From the NCBI RefSeq assembly GCF_900635445.1, contig NZ_LR134117.1, positions 2,046,001 through 2,110,000 of the forward strand: DNA of 64,000 bases. Reading direction: 5' to 3'. The DNA comes from Serratia odorifera. Lineage in GTDB: Bacteria; Pseudomonadota; Gammaproteobacteria; Enterobacterales; Enterobacteriaceae. Position 1 is the first letter of the stretch. Each line of letters opens with the position of its first letter. A model generated the notes under the pieces. That model saw only the letters and a list, made by a program, of their open reading frames with translations. It did not search any database and was not told the origin of the DNA. The position numbers and the translations under genes are program-made. Shown here in pieces: positions 54,423 to 62,994 of this stretch.

Positions 54423-55148
54423 TCACAGGCGGAATTCTTCGCCCAGATAAACGCGTTTCACCTGTTCGTCGGCCAAAATGGCGTCCGGCGTGCCATGGGC
54501 GATCAGTTTACCCTGGCTGACGATATAGGCGCGTTCACACACGTCCAGCGTTTCGCGCACGTTATGGTCGGTGATCAGCACGCCCAGGCCGCTGTCACGC
54601 AGGTGCTCGATGATTTTCTTGATGTCGATAACGGAAATCGGGTCAACCCCGGCAAACGGCTCATCCAGCAGGATGAATTTCGGGTTGGCGGCCAGCGCGC
54701 GGGCAATTTCGACGCGGCGGCGTTCACCACCGGACAGTGCCTGGCCAAGGTTGTCGCGCAGATGGGAAATATGGAACTCTTCCATCAGTTCGTTGGCGCG
54801 GTCGGCGCGCTGTTCGCTGGTCAGGTCCTCGCGAATTTCCAGCACCGCCATCAGGTTGTCATACACGCTCAGACGGCGGAAAATCGACGCCTCCTGCGGC
54901 AGATAGCCGATACCGCGGCGCGCACGGGCGTGCAGCGGCAGGATGCTGATGTCTTCGTCGTCAATCACGATGCGGCCAGCGTCACGCTGTACAATGCCGA
55001 CCACCATGTAGAACGTGGTGGTTTTGCCAGCGCCGTTTGGCCCCAACAGGCCGACGATTTCGCCGGAATTCACTTTCAGGCTGACGTCTTCAACGACTTT
55101 GCGGCCCTTGTAGGCTTTCGCCAGATTTTCTGCGATGAGTGTTGCCAT
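54423..55148 (-). CDS. lptB: LPS export ABC ATPase LptB
   Basis: 241 residues, single ABC domain: Walker A GPNGAGKTT, signature LSGGERRRVEIARAL, Walker B ILLDEPFAGVDP. With LptFGC it extracts LPS from the inner membrane. It is 6 bases after lptA and 50 before rpoN, the conserved order. Confidence 0.98.
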   Translation of the reverse strand: MATLIAENLAKAYKGRKVVEDVSLKVNSGEIVGLLGPNGAGKTTTFYMVVGIVQRDAGRIVIDDEDISILPLHARARRGIGYLPQEASIFRRLSVYDNLMAVLEIREDLTSEQRADRANELMEEFHISHLRDNLGQALSGGERRRVEIARALAANPKFILLDEPFAGVDPISVIDIKKIIEHLRDSGLGVLITDHNVRETLDVCERAYIVSQGKLIAHGTPDAILADEQVKRVYLGEEFRL

Positions 55149-55154
55149 AGGTAA

Positions 55155-55697
55155 TTAGTTGCTCTTTTTCTGCTGCCCGTTTTTGTCCTGCAACTGCGAC
55201 GGTACCAGCACCGTCTTCACGCGGTTGCCTTTATCGCTGTACGCCTGCATCTGCTGCTGCTGCACCAGATAGGTGATGCGATCGCCTTTGACATTGCTGT
55301 CGAGCTGTTCCAGATAGGCATTGCCGGTCAGGGTAACCAGCTGCGGCGCCACATCGTAACGGACTTTCTGCGCATGGCCTTTCACCGGTTTACCGTTGTC
55401 CTGCATCTGATAGAAGGTGACCGGCTTGCCGAACGCTTCGATATAGGTCTTGTTCTGATCGCCGCCCGGACGGGTCACCACCACCTTGTCGGCTTTGATT
55501 TCAATGGTGCCCTGTTTGATCACCACGTTGTCAGTGAACGTGCTGACGTTGCTCTGCATATCCAGCGCCTGCTTCAGCGAGTCAATGCTCACCGGTTGAT
55601 CAGAGTCGGATTTCAGCGCCAGTGCCGGGGCGCTGACGGCTAAAACGGTGCTGGCAATCAATAGATTACGGAGTTGTTTTTTGGTTCTGAATTTCAT
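55155..55697 (-). CDS. lptA: LPS periplasmic bridge protein LptA
   Basis: 180 residues from MKFRTKKQLRNLLIASTVLA: Sec signal (cleaved after the ALA near residue 25), then a beta-jellyroll (TVVVTRPGG and VKGDRITYLV segments). It forms the periplasmic LPS bridge. Its start overlaps the lptC end by 32 bases; an ATG seven codons upstream is less likely. Confidence 0.96.
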   Translation of the reverse strand: MKFRTKKQLRNLLIASTVLAVSAPALALKSDSDQPVSIDSLKQALDMQSNVSTFTDNVVIKQGTIEIKADKVVVTRPGGDQNKTYIEAFGKPVTFYQMQDNGKPVKGHAQKVRYDVAPQLVTLTGNAYLEQLDSNVKGDRITYLVQQQQMQAYSDKGNRVKTVLVPSQLQDKNGQQKKSN

Positions 55698-56244
55698 AGT
55701 TGGTCTTAACCTTATCAATCAGCTCAGCGGTTTTGGCCCGCAGGTTCCCACGCATTTTCATGCCGTTAGAGGTGAAGTTGGTGCCGAAGAGCGTCACTTC
55801 ATCATCGGAGGACACATCCTGAGTCACCAGGTTTACCTGAGCATTGTCCGTTTTAATCTTTTCCAGTTGCGAGGTGGTGGTCAGGCTGTTCACCTCAACG
55901 TGGCCATACAGATACAGCATGCGGTCTTTGGTCAGTTTGGCGCGATCGGCGCGTACCGACCAGGTGGCGACGGCGTTTTCATCAAACAGCGTCATCACCG
56001 GTTGGGTAAACCAGCTCAGCTCGTCGGTGGTGTAATACTTCACGTCCTCTGCCACCAGTTTATAACTTAATTTACCGGCCGGGTTGTAGACGATAGTGAC
56101 CGTATGCTGGCTCTGGTAGGTCGGAGCCTGAGTATTCATCGGCTCGGCCGTGCTATCGTCGTCGAAATCCGCCATGTTCCAGCCAATCAGGGCTAGCACG
56201 ATCACCGTCAGTATAATGGTGATCCAGAGTTTGGTTTTGCTCAT
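55666..56244 (-). CDS. lptC: LPS export protein LptC
   Basis: 192 residues from MSKTKLWITIILTVIVLALIGWN, with one membrane anchor helix and a periplasmic jellyroll domain. It passes LPS from LptFG to LptA. It overlaps kdsC by 4 bases and lptA by 32. Confidence 0.95.
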   Translation of the reverse strand: MSKTKLWITIILTVIVLALIGWNMADFDDDSTAEPMNTQAPTYQSQHTVTIVYNPAGKLSYKLVAEDVKYYTTDELSWFTQPVMTLFDENAVATWSVRADRAKLTKDRMLYLYGHVEVNSLTTTSQLEKIKTDNAQVNLVTQDVSSDDEVTLFGTNFTSNGMKMRGNLRAKTAELIDKVKTNYEIQNQKTTP

Positions 56245-56795
56245 ATCGACAGCCCTTTGGCGTCCTCCAGCTTGTTCTGAGCCAAAAGAATGATGTCGCA
56301 CAGTTCACGCACTGCGCCACGGCCACCGGCAATGCGGGTGACATAATGGGCACGCGGCGTCAGCAGAGGGTGGGCATCCGCCACCGCCACCGCCAGACCG
56401 ACCTGCGCCATCACCGGCCAGTCGATCAGATCGTCGCCGATGTAGGCAACCTGATCCGGCGACAGCGACAGTGTATCCAACAGTTCACGGAAGGCCAAAA
56501 GCTTATCGGACTGCCCTTGATACAGATAGCTAATCCCCAGCGTTTTTGCCCGATCTTCCAATAATTTGGCGGAGCGGCCGGTGATAATACCTACCTCGAT
56601 ATCCGAGGTTTTCAGGCAGCGAATGCCGTAGCCGTCGCGCACGTTGAAGGCCTTCAGCTCTTCGCCGTTGTTGCCCATGTAGATCAGGCCATCCGACAGC
56701 ACGCCGTCGACATCGCAAATCAGCAGGCGGATTTTCCCGGCCCGTGCCATCACTTGTTCCGTTACCGGCCCGTAGCAGGTTTCAACCGTACTCAT
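56241..56795 (-). CDS. kdsC: KDO 8-phosphate phosphatase KdsC
   Basis: 184 residues, HAD-family phosphatase without a cap domain. Nucleophile motif ICDVDGVLSDG (~25-35), motif II ITGRS, motif III GDDLIDWPVM. Makes Kdo for the LPS inner core. It lies between kdsD and lptC. Confidence 0.96.
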   Translation of the reverse strand: MSTVETCYGPVTEQVMARAGKIRLLICDVDGVLSDGLIYMGNNGEELKAFNVRDGYGIRCLKTSDIEVGIITGRSAKLLEDRAKTLGISYLYQGQSDKLLAFRELLDTLSLSPDQVAYIGDDLIDWPVMAQVGLAVAVADAHPLLTPRAHYVTRIAGGRGAVRELCDIILLAQNKLEDAKGLSI

Positions 56796-56851
56796 TCAAT
56801 ATCCTCAGGACTTCTTTCTAAAACAGGCTGGGCGCAGCGGCAGCCTGAAAC

Positions 56852-57838
56852 TCATACCACGCCGGCGCGCAGCATGTCATGCATATGTACCACACCCAGC
56901 AACTGGTCGCCATCGGCAACCAGCAGCGCGGTAATATGGCGCTGCTGCATCAGGTTGAGCGCATCCACCGCCAGGGTGTTCGGACGCACCCGCACACCAC
57001 CGAGCGTCATGACGTCGGCGATCCTGGCATGGTTCAGGTCGATACCCATATCAAACACCCGGCGCAGGTCGCCATCGGTAAAGATACCGGCAATTTTCAT
57101 CAGATCGTTGCAGACCACCGTCATGCCAAGGTTCTTGCGGGTGATTTCCAACAGTGCGTCGCGCAGCGACGCATCGGCGCTGACGTGCGGAATTTCTTCG
57201 CCGCTGTGCATGATATCAGTGACGCGCAGTAACAGGCGGCGACCCAGCGCGCCGCCGGGATGCGACAGCGCAAAATCTTCCGGGGTAAAACCGCGAGCCT
57301 TCAATAGCGCTACCGCCAGCGCGTCGCCCATCACCAGCGTTGCGGTGGTGCTGGTGGTCGGCGCCAGGCCGAGCGGGCAGGCTTCCTGCGGCACTTTGAT
57401 ACACAGATGAATGTCTGCGGCCTTGCCCATGGAACTGTCGGGATTGTTGGTCATGCAGATCAACGGGATGCGCTGGCGCTTCAGTACCGGGATCAACGCC
57501 TGAATCTCGTTGGACTCGCCGGAGTTGGAAATCGCCAGTACGATGTCTTGCGCCGTGACCATGCCGAGATCGCCATGGCTGGCTTCGGCAGGATGCACGA
57601 AGAATGATGGCGTACCGGTGCTGGCGAAGGTGGCGGCAATCTTGCAGCCGATGTGGCCGGATTTGCCCATGCCCATCACCACCACTTTACCGCCGCAGGC
57701 GGCGATCGCTTCGCAGGCGCGGGTAAAATCGTCGTTGATGTAGCGATCGAGCTGGGCCAGCCCGTCACGTTCGATCTGAAGCACTTCTTTACCGGCTTGC
57801 TGAAAATCGAAGCCAGCTTGCAACTCAATGTTCGACAT
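56852..57838 (-). CDS. kdsD: Arabinose 5-phosphate isomerase KdsD
   Basis: 328 residues. SIS domain (~40-180, VVMGMGKSGHIGCKIAATFASTGTPSFFVHPAEASHGDLG) followed by two CBS domains (~205-325). Converts ribulose 5-phosphate to arabinose 5-phosphate for Kdo synthesis. Same operon order as E. coli. Confidence 0.97.
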   Translation of the reverse strand: MSNIELQAGFDFQQAGKEVLQIERDGLAQLDRYINDDFTRACEAIAACGGKVVVMGMGKSGHIGCKIAATFASTGTPSFFVHPAEASHGDLGMVTAQDIVLAISNSGESNEIQALIPVLKRQRIPLICMTNNPDSSMGKAADIHLCIKVPQEACPLGLAPTTSTTATLVMGDALAVALLKARGFTPEDFALSHPGGALGRRLLLRVTDIMHSGEEIPHVSADASLRDALLEITRKNLGMTVVCNDLMKIAGIFTDGDLRRVFDMGIDLNHARIADVMTLGGVRVRPNTLAVDALNLMQQRHITALLVADGDQLLGVVHMHDMLRAGVV

Positions 57839-57934
57839 GCTTGTTCCCGTCGGTTAGACCTGCATCCGTTACGATGGCAGGGGCATAGGCGGCGGTTATC
57901 GTTCGCCGCTTGCGCGCTCTGCGTTTCCCCGCCG

Positions 57935-58921
57935 CTATTGGCCACCGCCAACTATGCTGAAAGGGTTGAAAAACAGCACCGCAAGATACGCAATAAAGCC
58001 ACATAATAACAGAGCACCCGCCAGATGGCCGATGCGATGTTTACGACCGATGCACAGTGCGCTGAGCACCACGCTGACCGCCAACATTACCCAATAGTCG
58101 CGTTGGTAAGCGGCTGGATTGATGCTGCCCGGTGACAGCAGCGCCGGGACGCCGAGTACGATCACCGAGTTGAAAATATTCGAGCCGATAATATTGCCTA
58201 TCGCCATATCGTCTTCACCTTTCAGTGCGCCGGCGATAGAGGTGGCAAGCTCGGGCAAACTGGTGCCGACCGCAATGATGGTTAACCCGACTACCAGTTC
58301 GCTCAGGCCGAAATAATGGGCGATCGCCGTCGCGTTATCGACAATCATTCGCGAGGAGAGCGGCAAGATGATAAACGCCAGCAGCAGCCACAGCATCGCC
58401 ACGGTGTTGCTGCTGTCCTGCGGCAGTTCGGCAATTTGCTCCACCGTCAGGCTGTCGTTGCCTTCGCGCTGCGCCAGCCGGGCGATTTTCAGCATCAGCA
58501 TGATAAACCCGGCGGCGGCGGCCAGCAGAATGATCCCGTCCAGTCGACTCAGGTGGCTGTCCATCAGCACAAAGCCGCATAATACTGTGACCGCCAACAT
58601 CAGCGGCAGTTCGCGCCGCAGCACTTGCGAACGAGCTGCCAGCGGATGGATCAACGCGGCAACGCCCAGTATCAGCAGGATATTGGTAATGTTGGAGCCC
58701 AGTACGTTGCCGACCGCCATGTCGATCTGGCCGTTCAGGGCGGCGGTAACCGACACGATCAGTTCCGGCAGCGAAGTGCCGATGCCGACGATGGTCATGC
58801 CGATAATCAGCGGCGGAACGCCCAGCGAACGGGAAATGACCGCTGCGCCATACACCAGTCGGTCGGCGCCATACACCAATAAAAATAAACCAACGATAAG
58901 TAACGCTATCGCGAGAAACAT
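57935..58921 (-). CDS. yrbG: Na+/Ca2+ exchanger-family protein YrbG
   Basis: 328 residues, about ten membrane helices in two inverted repeats, each with the alpha-repeat motif: GIGTSLPELIVSV (N half) and AVGTSLPELATSI (C half). Homologue of E. coli YrbG, a calcium/sodium antiporter-like protein. It is the first gene of the yrbG-kdsDC-lptCAB set, divergent from mlaF. Confidence 0.96.
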   Translation of the reverse strand: MFLAIALLIVGLFLLVYGADRLVYGAAVISRSLGVPPLIIGMTIVGIGTSLPELIVSVTAALNGQIDMAVGNVLGSNITNILLILGVAALIHPLAARSQVLRRELPLMLAVTVLCGFVLMDSHLSRLDGIILLAAAAGFIMLMLKIARLAQREGNDSLTVEQIAELPQDSSNTVAMLWLLLAFIILPLSSRMIVDNATAIAHYFGLSELVVGLTIIAVGTSLPELATSIAGALKGEDDMAIGNIIGSNIFNSVIVLGVPALLSPGSINPAAYQRDYWVMLAVSVVLSALCIGRKHRIGHLAGALLLCGFIAYLAVLFFNPFSIVGGGQ

Positions 58922-59250
58922 GCAAAGTCCTTGGGGGGATTATCCCGTTCGTTGGTTAAATGCTGCAATTCAGCTATCTTGCTTGCCCATATTGGTCTGC
59001 GACAGTGTCGCAACGCGTTTCCCAGGCTAAAATTCGTTCAGTTTCATTTTTTTGCGTTTTATGTCTAATTTTGACCGTGTGCAGCACAAAAGTAAAACCA
59101 ATGGCACCATTGGTAGCGAAATGCGGGTAAGTTTTTGTAAAAATAGGCCGCGTGGCGCCCATTCGATTATTATCACGGGTAAATTCGTATCCCAATGCGT
59201 CGAACAGGGCGCAGAAATCCGTCAAATGAGCGGTATGTAAGGATCCAAAC
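58922..59250. other. Divergent yrbG/mlaF intergenic region
   Basis: 329 bases between divergent starts holding both promoters. AT-rich runs at 59041-59062 and 59135-59145 are the likely promoter area; no -35/-10 pair stands out. No protein-like frame. Confidence 0.35.
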
Positions 59251-60054
59251 ATGCTTCAGAAGGCAGACAATCTGGTCGAAGTGCGTGGCATGAGTTTTTC
59301 ACGTGGCGATCGGCTGATATTTGAAGACATCAATCTGACGGTTCCCCGCGGCAAGGTGACGGCGATCATGGGGCCGTCCGGCATCGGTAAAACCACGCTA
59401 CTGCGCCTGATCGGCGGCCAACTGGCGCCGGACCGCGGCGAAATCTGGTTTGACGGTGATAACATTCCCGCGCTGTCACGTCATCAGCTGTACGAATCGC
59501 GCAAAAAAATGAGCATGCTGTTTCAGTCCGGTGCGTTATTCACTGACCTGACGGTGTTTGAAAACGTGGCGTTTCCGCTGCGTGAGCACAGCGCGTTGCC
59601 GGAAGAAATCCTGCGCACCACCGTACTGATGAAGCTGGAGGCGGTCGGCCTGCGTGGTGCGGCCGAGCTGATGCCCAACGAACTGTCCGGCGGTATGGCA
59701 CGGCGTGCGGCGCTGGCACGCGCCATTGCGCTCGATCCGCAACTGATCATGTTCGATGAGCCGTTCGTTGGCCAGGATCCGATCACCATGGGCGTACTGG
59801 TGAAGCTGATTGACGAACTGAACCACGCGCTGGGTATCACCTGCATTGTGGTATCGCACGATGTGCCGGAAGTACTGAGCATTGCCGATTATGCTTACAT
59901 TGTGGCGGAAAACCGCGTGATTGCCGAAGGCACCACGCCGGAATTACACAATAATCCCGATGCGCGGGTGCGCCAGTTTCTGGATGGTATTGCCGATGGG
60001 CCGGTGCCATTCCGTTATCCGGCCGGTGATTACCGTGCCGAACTGCTAGGATAA
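59251..60054 (+). CDS. mlaF: Phospholipid transport ABC ATPase MlaF
   Basis: 267 residues: Walker A GPSGIGKTT, signature LSGGMARRAALARAI, Walker B IMFDEPFVGQDP. ATPase of the MlaFEDB complex, which maintains outer-membrane lipid asymmetry. First gene of mlaFEDCB. Confidence 0.98.
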   Translation: MLQKADNLVEVRGMSFSRGDRLIFEDINLTVPRGKVTAIMGPSGIGKTTLLRLIGGQLAPDRGEIWFDGDNIPALSRHQLYESRKKMSMLFQSGALFTDLTVFENVAFPLREHSALPEEILRTTVLMKLEAVGLRGAAELMPNELSGGMARRAALARAIALDPQLIMFDEPFVGQDPITMGVLVKLIDELNHALGITCIVVSHDVPEVLSIADYAYIVAENRVIAEGTTPELHNNPDARVRQFLDGIADGPVPFRYPAGDYRAELLG

Positions 60055-60070
60055 GGGAGTAACTATCCTC

Positions 60071-60854
60071 ATGTTATTACAGGCGTTAGCGTCTTTTGGA
60101 CGCCGAGGCATCAACACCAGTGCCGCCTTTGGCCGTGCGGGACTGATGCTGTGGGGGGCGCTGGTCGGGCGACCCGAACCGCGCAGGCAATGGCCGTTGC
60201 TGGTGAAGCAGCTGCACAGCGTCGGCGTGCAATCATTGCTGATCATTATGGTTTCCGGGTTGTTTATCGGCATGGTGCTGGGGCTGCAAGGTTATCTGGT
60301 ACTGACCACTTACAGCGCCGAAGCCAGCCTCGGCATGATGGTGGCGTTGTCGTTGCTGCGTGAACTCGGGCCGGTGGTGACCGCGCTGCTGTTCGCCGGC
60401 CGTGCCGGCTCGGCGCTCACGGCGGAAATCGGCCTGATGAAAGCCACCGAACAAATCTCCAGCCTGGGAAATGATGGCGGTCGATCCGCTGCGGCGCATT
60501 GCGGCGCCCCGTTTCTGGGCCGGTCTTATCAGCATGCCGCTGTTGACTATCATTTTTGTCGCCGTGGGTATCTGGGGCGGTTCAGTGGTTGGCGTAGACT
60601 GGAAGGGCATCGATAGCGGCTTCTTCTGGTCGGCGATGCAGGGCGCCGTAGAATGGCGTCAGGATTTGCTTAACTGCCTGATCAAGAGCGTGGTATTTGC
60701 CATCACCGTTACCTGGATTGCTATCTTTAACGGGTATGACGCGGTGCCGACCTCCGAAGGGATCAGCCGGGCAACGACCCGAACCGTGGTACATTCGTCT
60801 CTGGCGGTGTTGGGATTGGATTTCGTGCTGACAGCACTGATGTTTGGGAATTGA
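60071..60854 (+). CDS. mlaE: MlaE permease (frame broken by one extra base)
   Basis: 260 residues (E. coli 260) when one G is removed from GGG at 60466-60468, giving EQISSLEMMAVDPLRRI. MlaE-family permease with about five membrane helices; the conserved LRELGPVVTALLFAGRAGSA segment is intact. It is the membrane core of MlaFEDB. The break is probably a sequence error. Confidence 0.94.
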
Positions 60855-60858
60855 GTCG

Positions 60859-61410
60859 ATGCAAACGAAAAAAAGTGAAATCTGGGTTGGGGCATTTATG
60901 CTGATCGCGCTGTGCGCCATCATTTTTATCTGCTTGCAGGTGGCGAACGTCAAATCGATCGGCAATGAGCCGACCTACCGTATCTATGCCACATTCGACA
61001 ATATTGGCGGCCTGAAACCGCGCTCACCGGTGAAGATCGGCGGGGTGGTGATTGGTCGAGTAGCGGATATCGCACTCGATCCCAAAACCTATACGCCACG
61101 CGTCGCGCTGGATATTCAGGACAAGTATGACCAGATCCCGGACACCAGCTCGCTGGCGATCCGCACTTCTGGTCTGCTTGGGGAACAGTACCTGGCATTG
61201 AACGTCGGTTTTGAAGATCCGGATATGGGCACGTCTATCCTGAAGGACGGCGGCACCATTCAGGACACCAAATCAGCAATGGTTCTGGAAGACTTGATCG
61301 GCCAGTTCCTGTACAAAAGCGGCGGTCAGGATGGCGCAGCCAAGCCGGGAGATGCGGCCAATGCGCCGGCTGCCGACGACGCCACGCCATCTGCCACCCC
61401 GAGTCATTAA
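60859..61410 (+). CDS. mlaD: MlaD, MCE-domain substrate-binding subunit
   Basis: 183 residues: one N-terminal membrane helix (IWVGAFMLIALCAIIFICL) and an MCE domain (~38-115, YRIYATFDNIGGLKPRSPVKIGGVVIGRV). The hexamer forms the periplasmic lipid tunnel on MlaE. The Ala/Asp/Pro-rich tail is typical. Start MQTKKSEIW, 4 bases after mlaE. Confidence 0.96.
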   Translation: MQTKKSEIWVGAFMLIALCAIIFICLQVANVKSIGNEPTYRIYATFDNIGGLKPRSPVKIGGVVIGRVADIALDPKTYTPRVALDIQDKYDQIPDTSSLAIRTSGLLGEQYLALNVGFEDPDMGTSILKDGGTIQDTKSAMVLEDLIGQFLYKSGGQDGAAKPGDAANAPAADDATPSATPSH

Positions 61411-61424
61411 AAGAGGAAGCCTGC

Positions 61425-62054
61425 ATGTTTAAACGTTTATTGATGGTTGCCCTGCTGGTGGTTGCACCGCTGGCGAACGCGGCGGATCAAACCAATCCGT
61501 ACAGCATGATGCAAGAAGCGGCGCAAAAAACCTTCGACCGCCTGAAAAACGAGCAGCCGAAAATCAAGCAGGATCCCAACTATCTGCGGACTATCGTGCA
61601 TCAGGAACTGATGCCCTACGTACAGGTAAAATACGCCGGTGCGCTGGTGCTGGGTCGTTATTACAAAGAAGCTACGCCGGCGCAGCGCCAAGCGTACTTC
61701 ACGGCGTTCCAGGCCTATCTGGAACAGGCTTATGGTCAGGCGCTGGCGCTGTATCACGGTCAGACCTACCAGATTGCGCCGGAAAAACCGTTGGGTAACG
61801 CAGATATCATCGCCATTCGCGTGACCATCATCGATACCGACGGTCGCCCGCCGGTTCGTCTGGATTTCCAATGGCGTAAAAACAGCAAAACCGGTAACTG
61901 GCAGGCTTATGACATGATCGCCGAAGGCGTCAGCATGATCACCACCAAGCAGAACGAGTGGGCATCTACGCTGCGTACCAAAGGCATCGATGGCCTGACC
62001 CAGCAGTTGCAGGCCGCAGCCCAACAGCCGATTACCCTGGATCAGAAAAAGTAA
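61425..62054 (+). CDS. mlaC: MlaC, periplasmic phospholipid carrier
   Basis: 209 residues with a Sec signal (LLMVALLVVAPLANAA, cleaved ~21) and the MlaC lipid-binding fold. It shuttles phospholipid between outer-membrane MlaA-OmpC and MlaFEDB. AGAGGAAG precedes the ATG; the stop overlaps mlaB by one base. Confidence 0.96.
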   Translation: MFKRLLMVALLVVAPLANAADQTNPYSMMQEAAQKTFDRLKNEQPKIKQDPNYLRTIVHQELMPYVQVKYAGALVLGRYYKEATPAQRQAYFTAFQAYLEQAYGQALALYHGQTYQIAPEKPLGNADIIAIRVTIIDTDGRPPVRLDFQWRKNSKTGNWQAYDMIAEGVSMITTKQNEWASTLRTKGIDGLTQQLQAAAQQPITLDQKK

Positions 62055-62356
62055 TGGCGCCATCTCTTCGCTTTGACGCACAGCAGCAAACGCTGGTACT
62101 GAGCGGCGATTTGGATCGGGAAACGTTGCTGCCGCTATGGCAACAGCGTGAAACCCTGCTGGCGGGTAAAACCGCCGTCGACGTGGCGCAGTTGCAACGG
62201 GTTGACTCGTCCGGATTGGCGCTGCTGGTGCACCTGCGTGCGCAGCAGCAACGCCAGGGCGTAGAGTTGCAGATTATCGGGGCCACCGATCGGCTGAAAA
62301 CGCTGATTACCTTGTACAACCTGCAAGAAATAATGCCTGTCGATACCGCCGTTTAG
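62054..62356 (+). CDS. mlaB: MlaB, STAS-domain subunit
   Basis: 100 residues, STAS domain with the regulatory serine region RVDSSGLALLVHL (~52-64). It binds MlaF and stabilises the transporter. TAATG overlap with mlaC. Last gene of the operon, followed by a terminator. Confidence 0.94.
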   Translation: MAPSLRFDAQQQTLVLSGDLDRETLLPLWQQRETLLAGKTAVDVAQLQRVDSSGLALLVHLRAQQQRQGVELQIIGATDRLKTLITLYNLQEIMPVDTAV

Positions 62357-62391
62357 CGCGTTTATCTGGCGTTTTGGTTGCGTTTACCCAG

Positions 62392-62418
62392 AAAGCCCCT
62401 GTTACACAGGGGCTTTTT
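62392..62418 (+). terminator. Rho-independent terminator of the mla operon
   Basis: AAAGCCCCTGT-TAC-ACAGGGGCTTT, an 11-bp stem with a 3-base loop followed by TTCTTTAG. Confidence 0.92.
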
Positions 62419-62493
62419 CTTTAGTTTAAGAAAGCGCCGTATTCCTCTAAGATGTCAGGCTGATTATGATCCTTTACAGCAGAACTGGATACT

Positions 62494-62748
62494 ATGGAAA
62501 ATAACGAAATTAAAGACGTGCTGATGAACGCGTTGGCACTGCAAGAAGTACACGTAACCGGCGACGGCAGTCACTTCCAGGTGATTGCGGTGGGCGAGAT
62601 CTTTGCCACCATGAGTCGGGTAAAAAAACAGCAGGCCGTTTATGCGCCGCTGATGGAATACATTGCGGACAATCGCATTCATGCGTTGTCGATCAAGGCA
62701 TATACCCCTGAAGAGTGGCAGCGCGATCGCAAACTCAACGGATTGTAA
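62494..62748 (+). CDS. ibaG: BolA-family acid stress protein IbaG
   Basis: 84 residues of the BolA fold (GDGSHFQVIAVGEIF; YAPLMEYIADNRIHALSIKAYTPEEW). Works with monothiol glutaredoxin in iron-sulfur cluster handling and acid resistance. Homologue of E. coli yrbA upstream of murA. Confidence 0.95.
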   Translation: MENNEIKDVLMNALALQEVHVTGDGSHFQVIAVGEIFATMSRVKKQQAVYAPLMEYIADNRIHALSIKAYTPEEWQRDRKLNGL

Positions 62749-62994
62749 GGCGGCGTCCCCTCGGGGCTGTCAGCGATACCCAACATAAACGGCGTTGCAT
62801 CAGGCGGGCGCAAGCGGCGTATCGGCGGCGTGGTTGACCACGTGGCTCGCGCGGTAAATCTCGAGGCTGGATTGGCGACGGTGTAGCGCAGCCAACCCAG
62901 CCAGAGCGATGGACAGGGCGAACAACGCCTTGCCAGCGCCGATGTGGTTCCCGCTATGCAGGGCCAGATTAATGACATAACAGAGAGTAGTCAG
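62749..62994. other. ibaG-murA spacer, 246 bases
   Basis: Longer than the short ibaG-murA gap I recall for E. coli. Read on the minus strand (about 62990 to 62806) one frame is open and protein-like, with a hydrophobic stretch (KALFALSIALAGLAAL) and a stop at the end, but it has no credible start or ribosome site. It may be a relic or chance. No terminator was seen. Confidence 0.3.
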
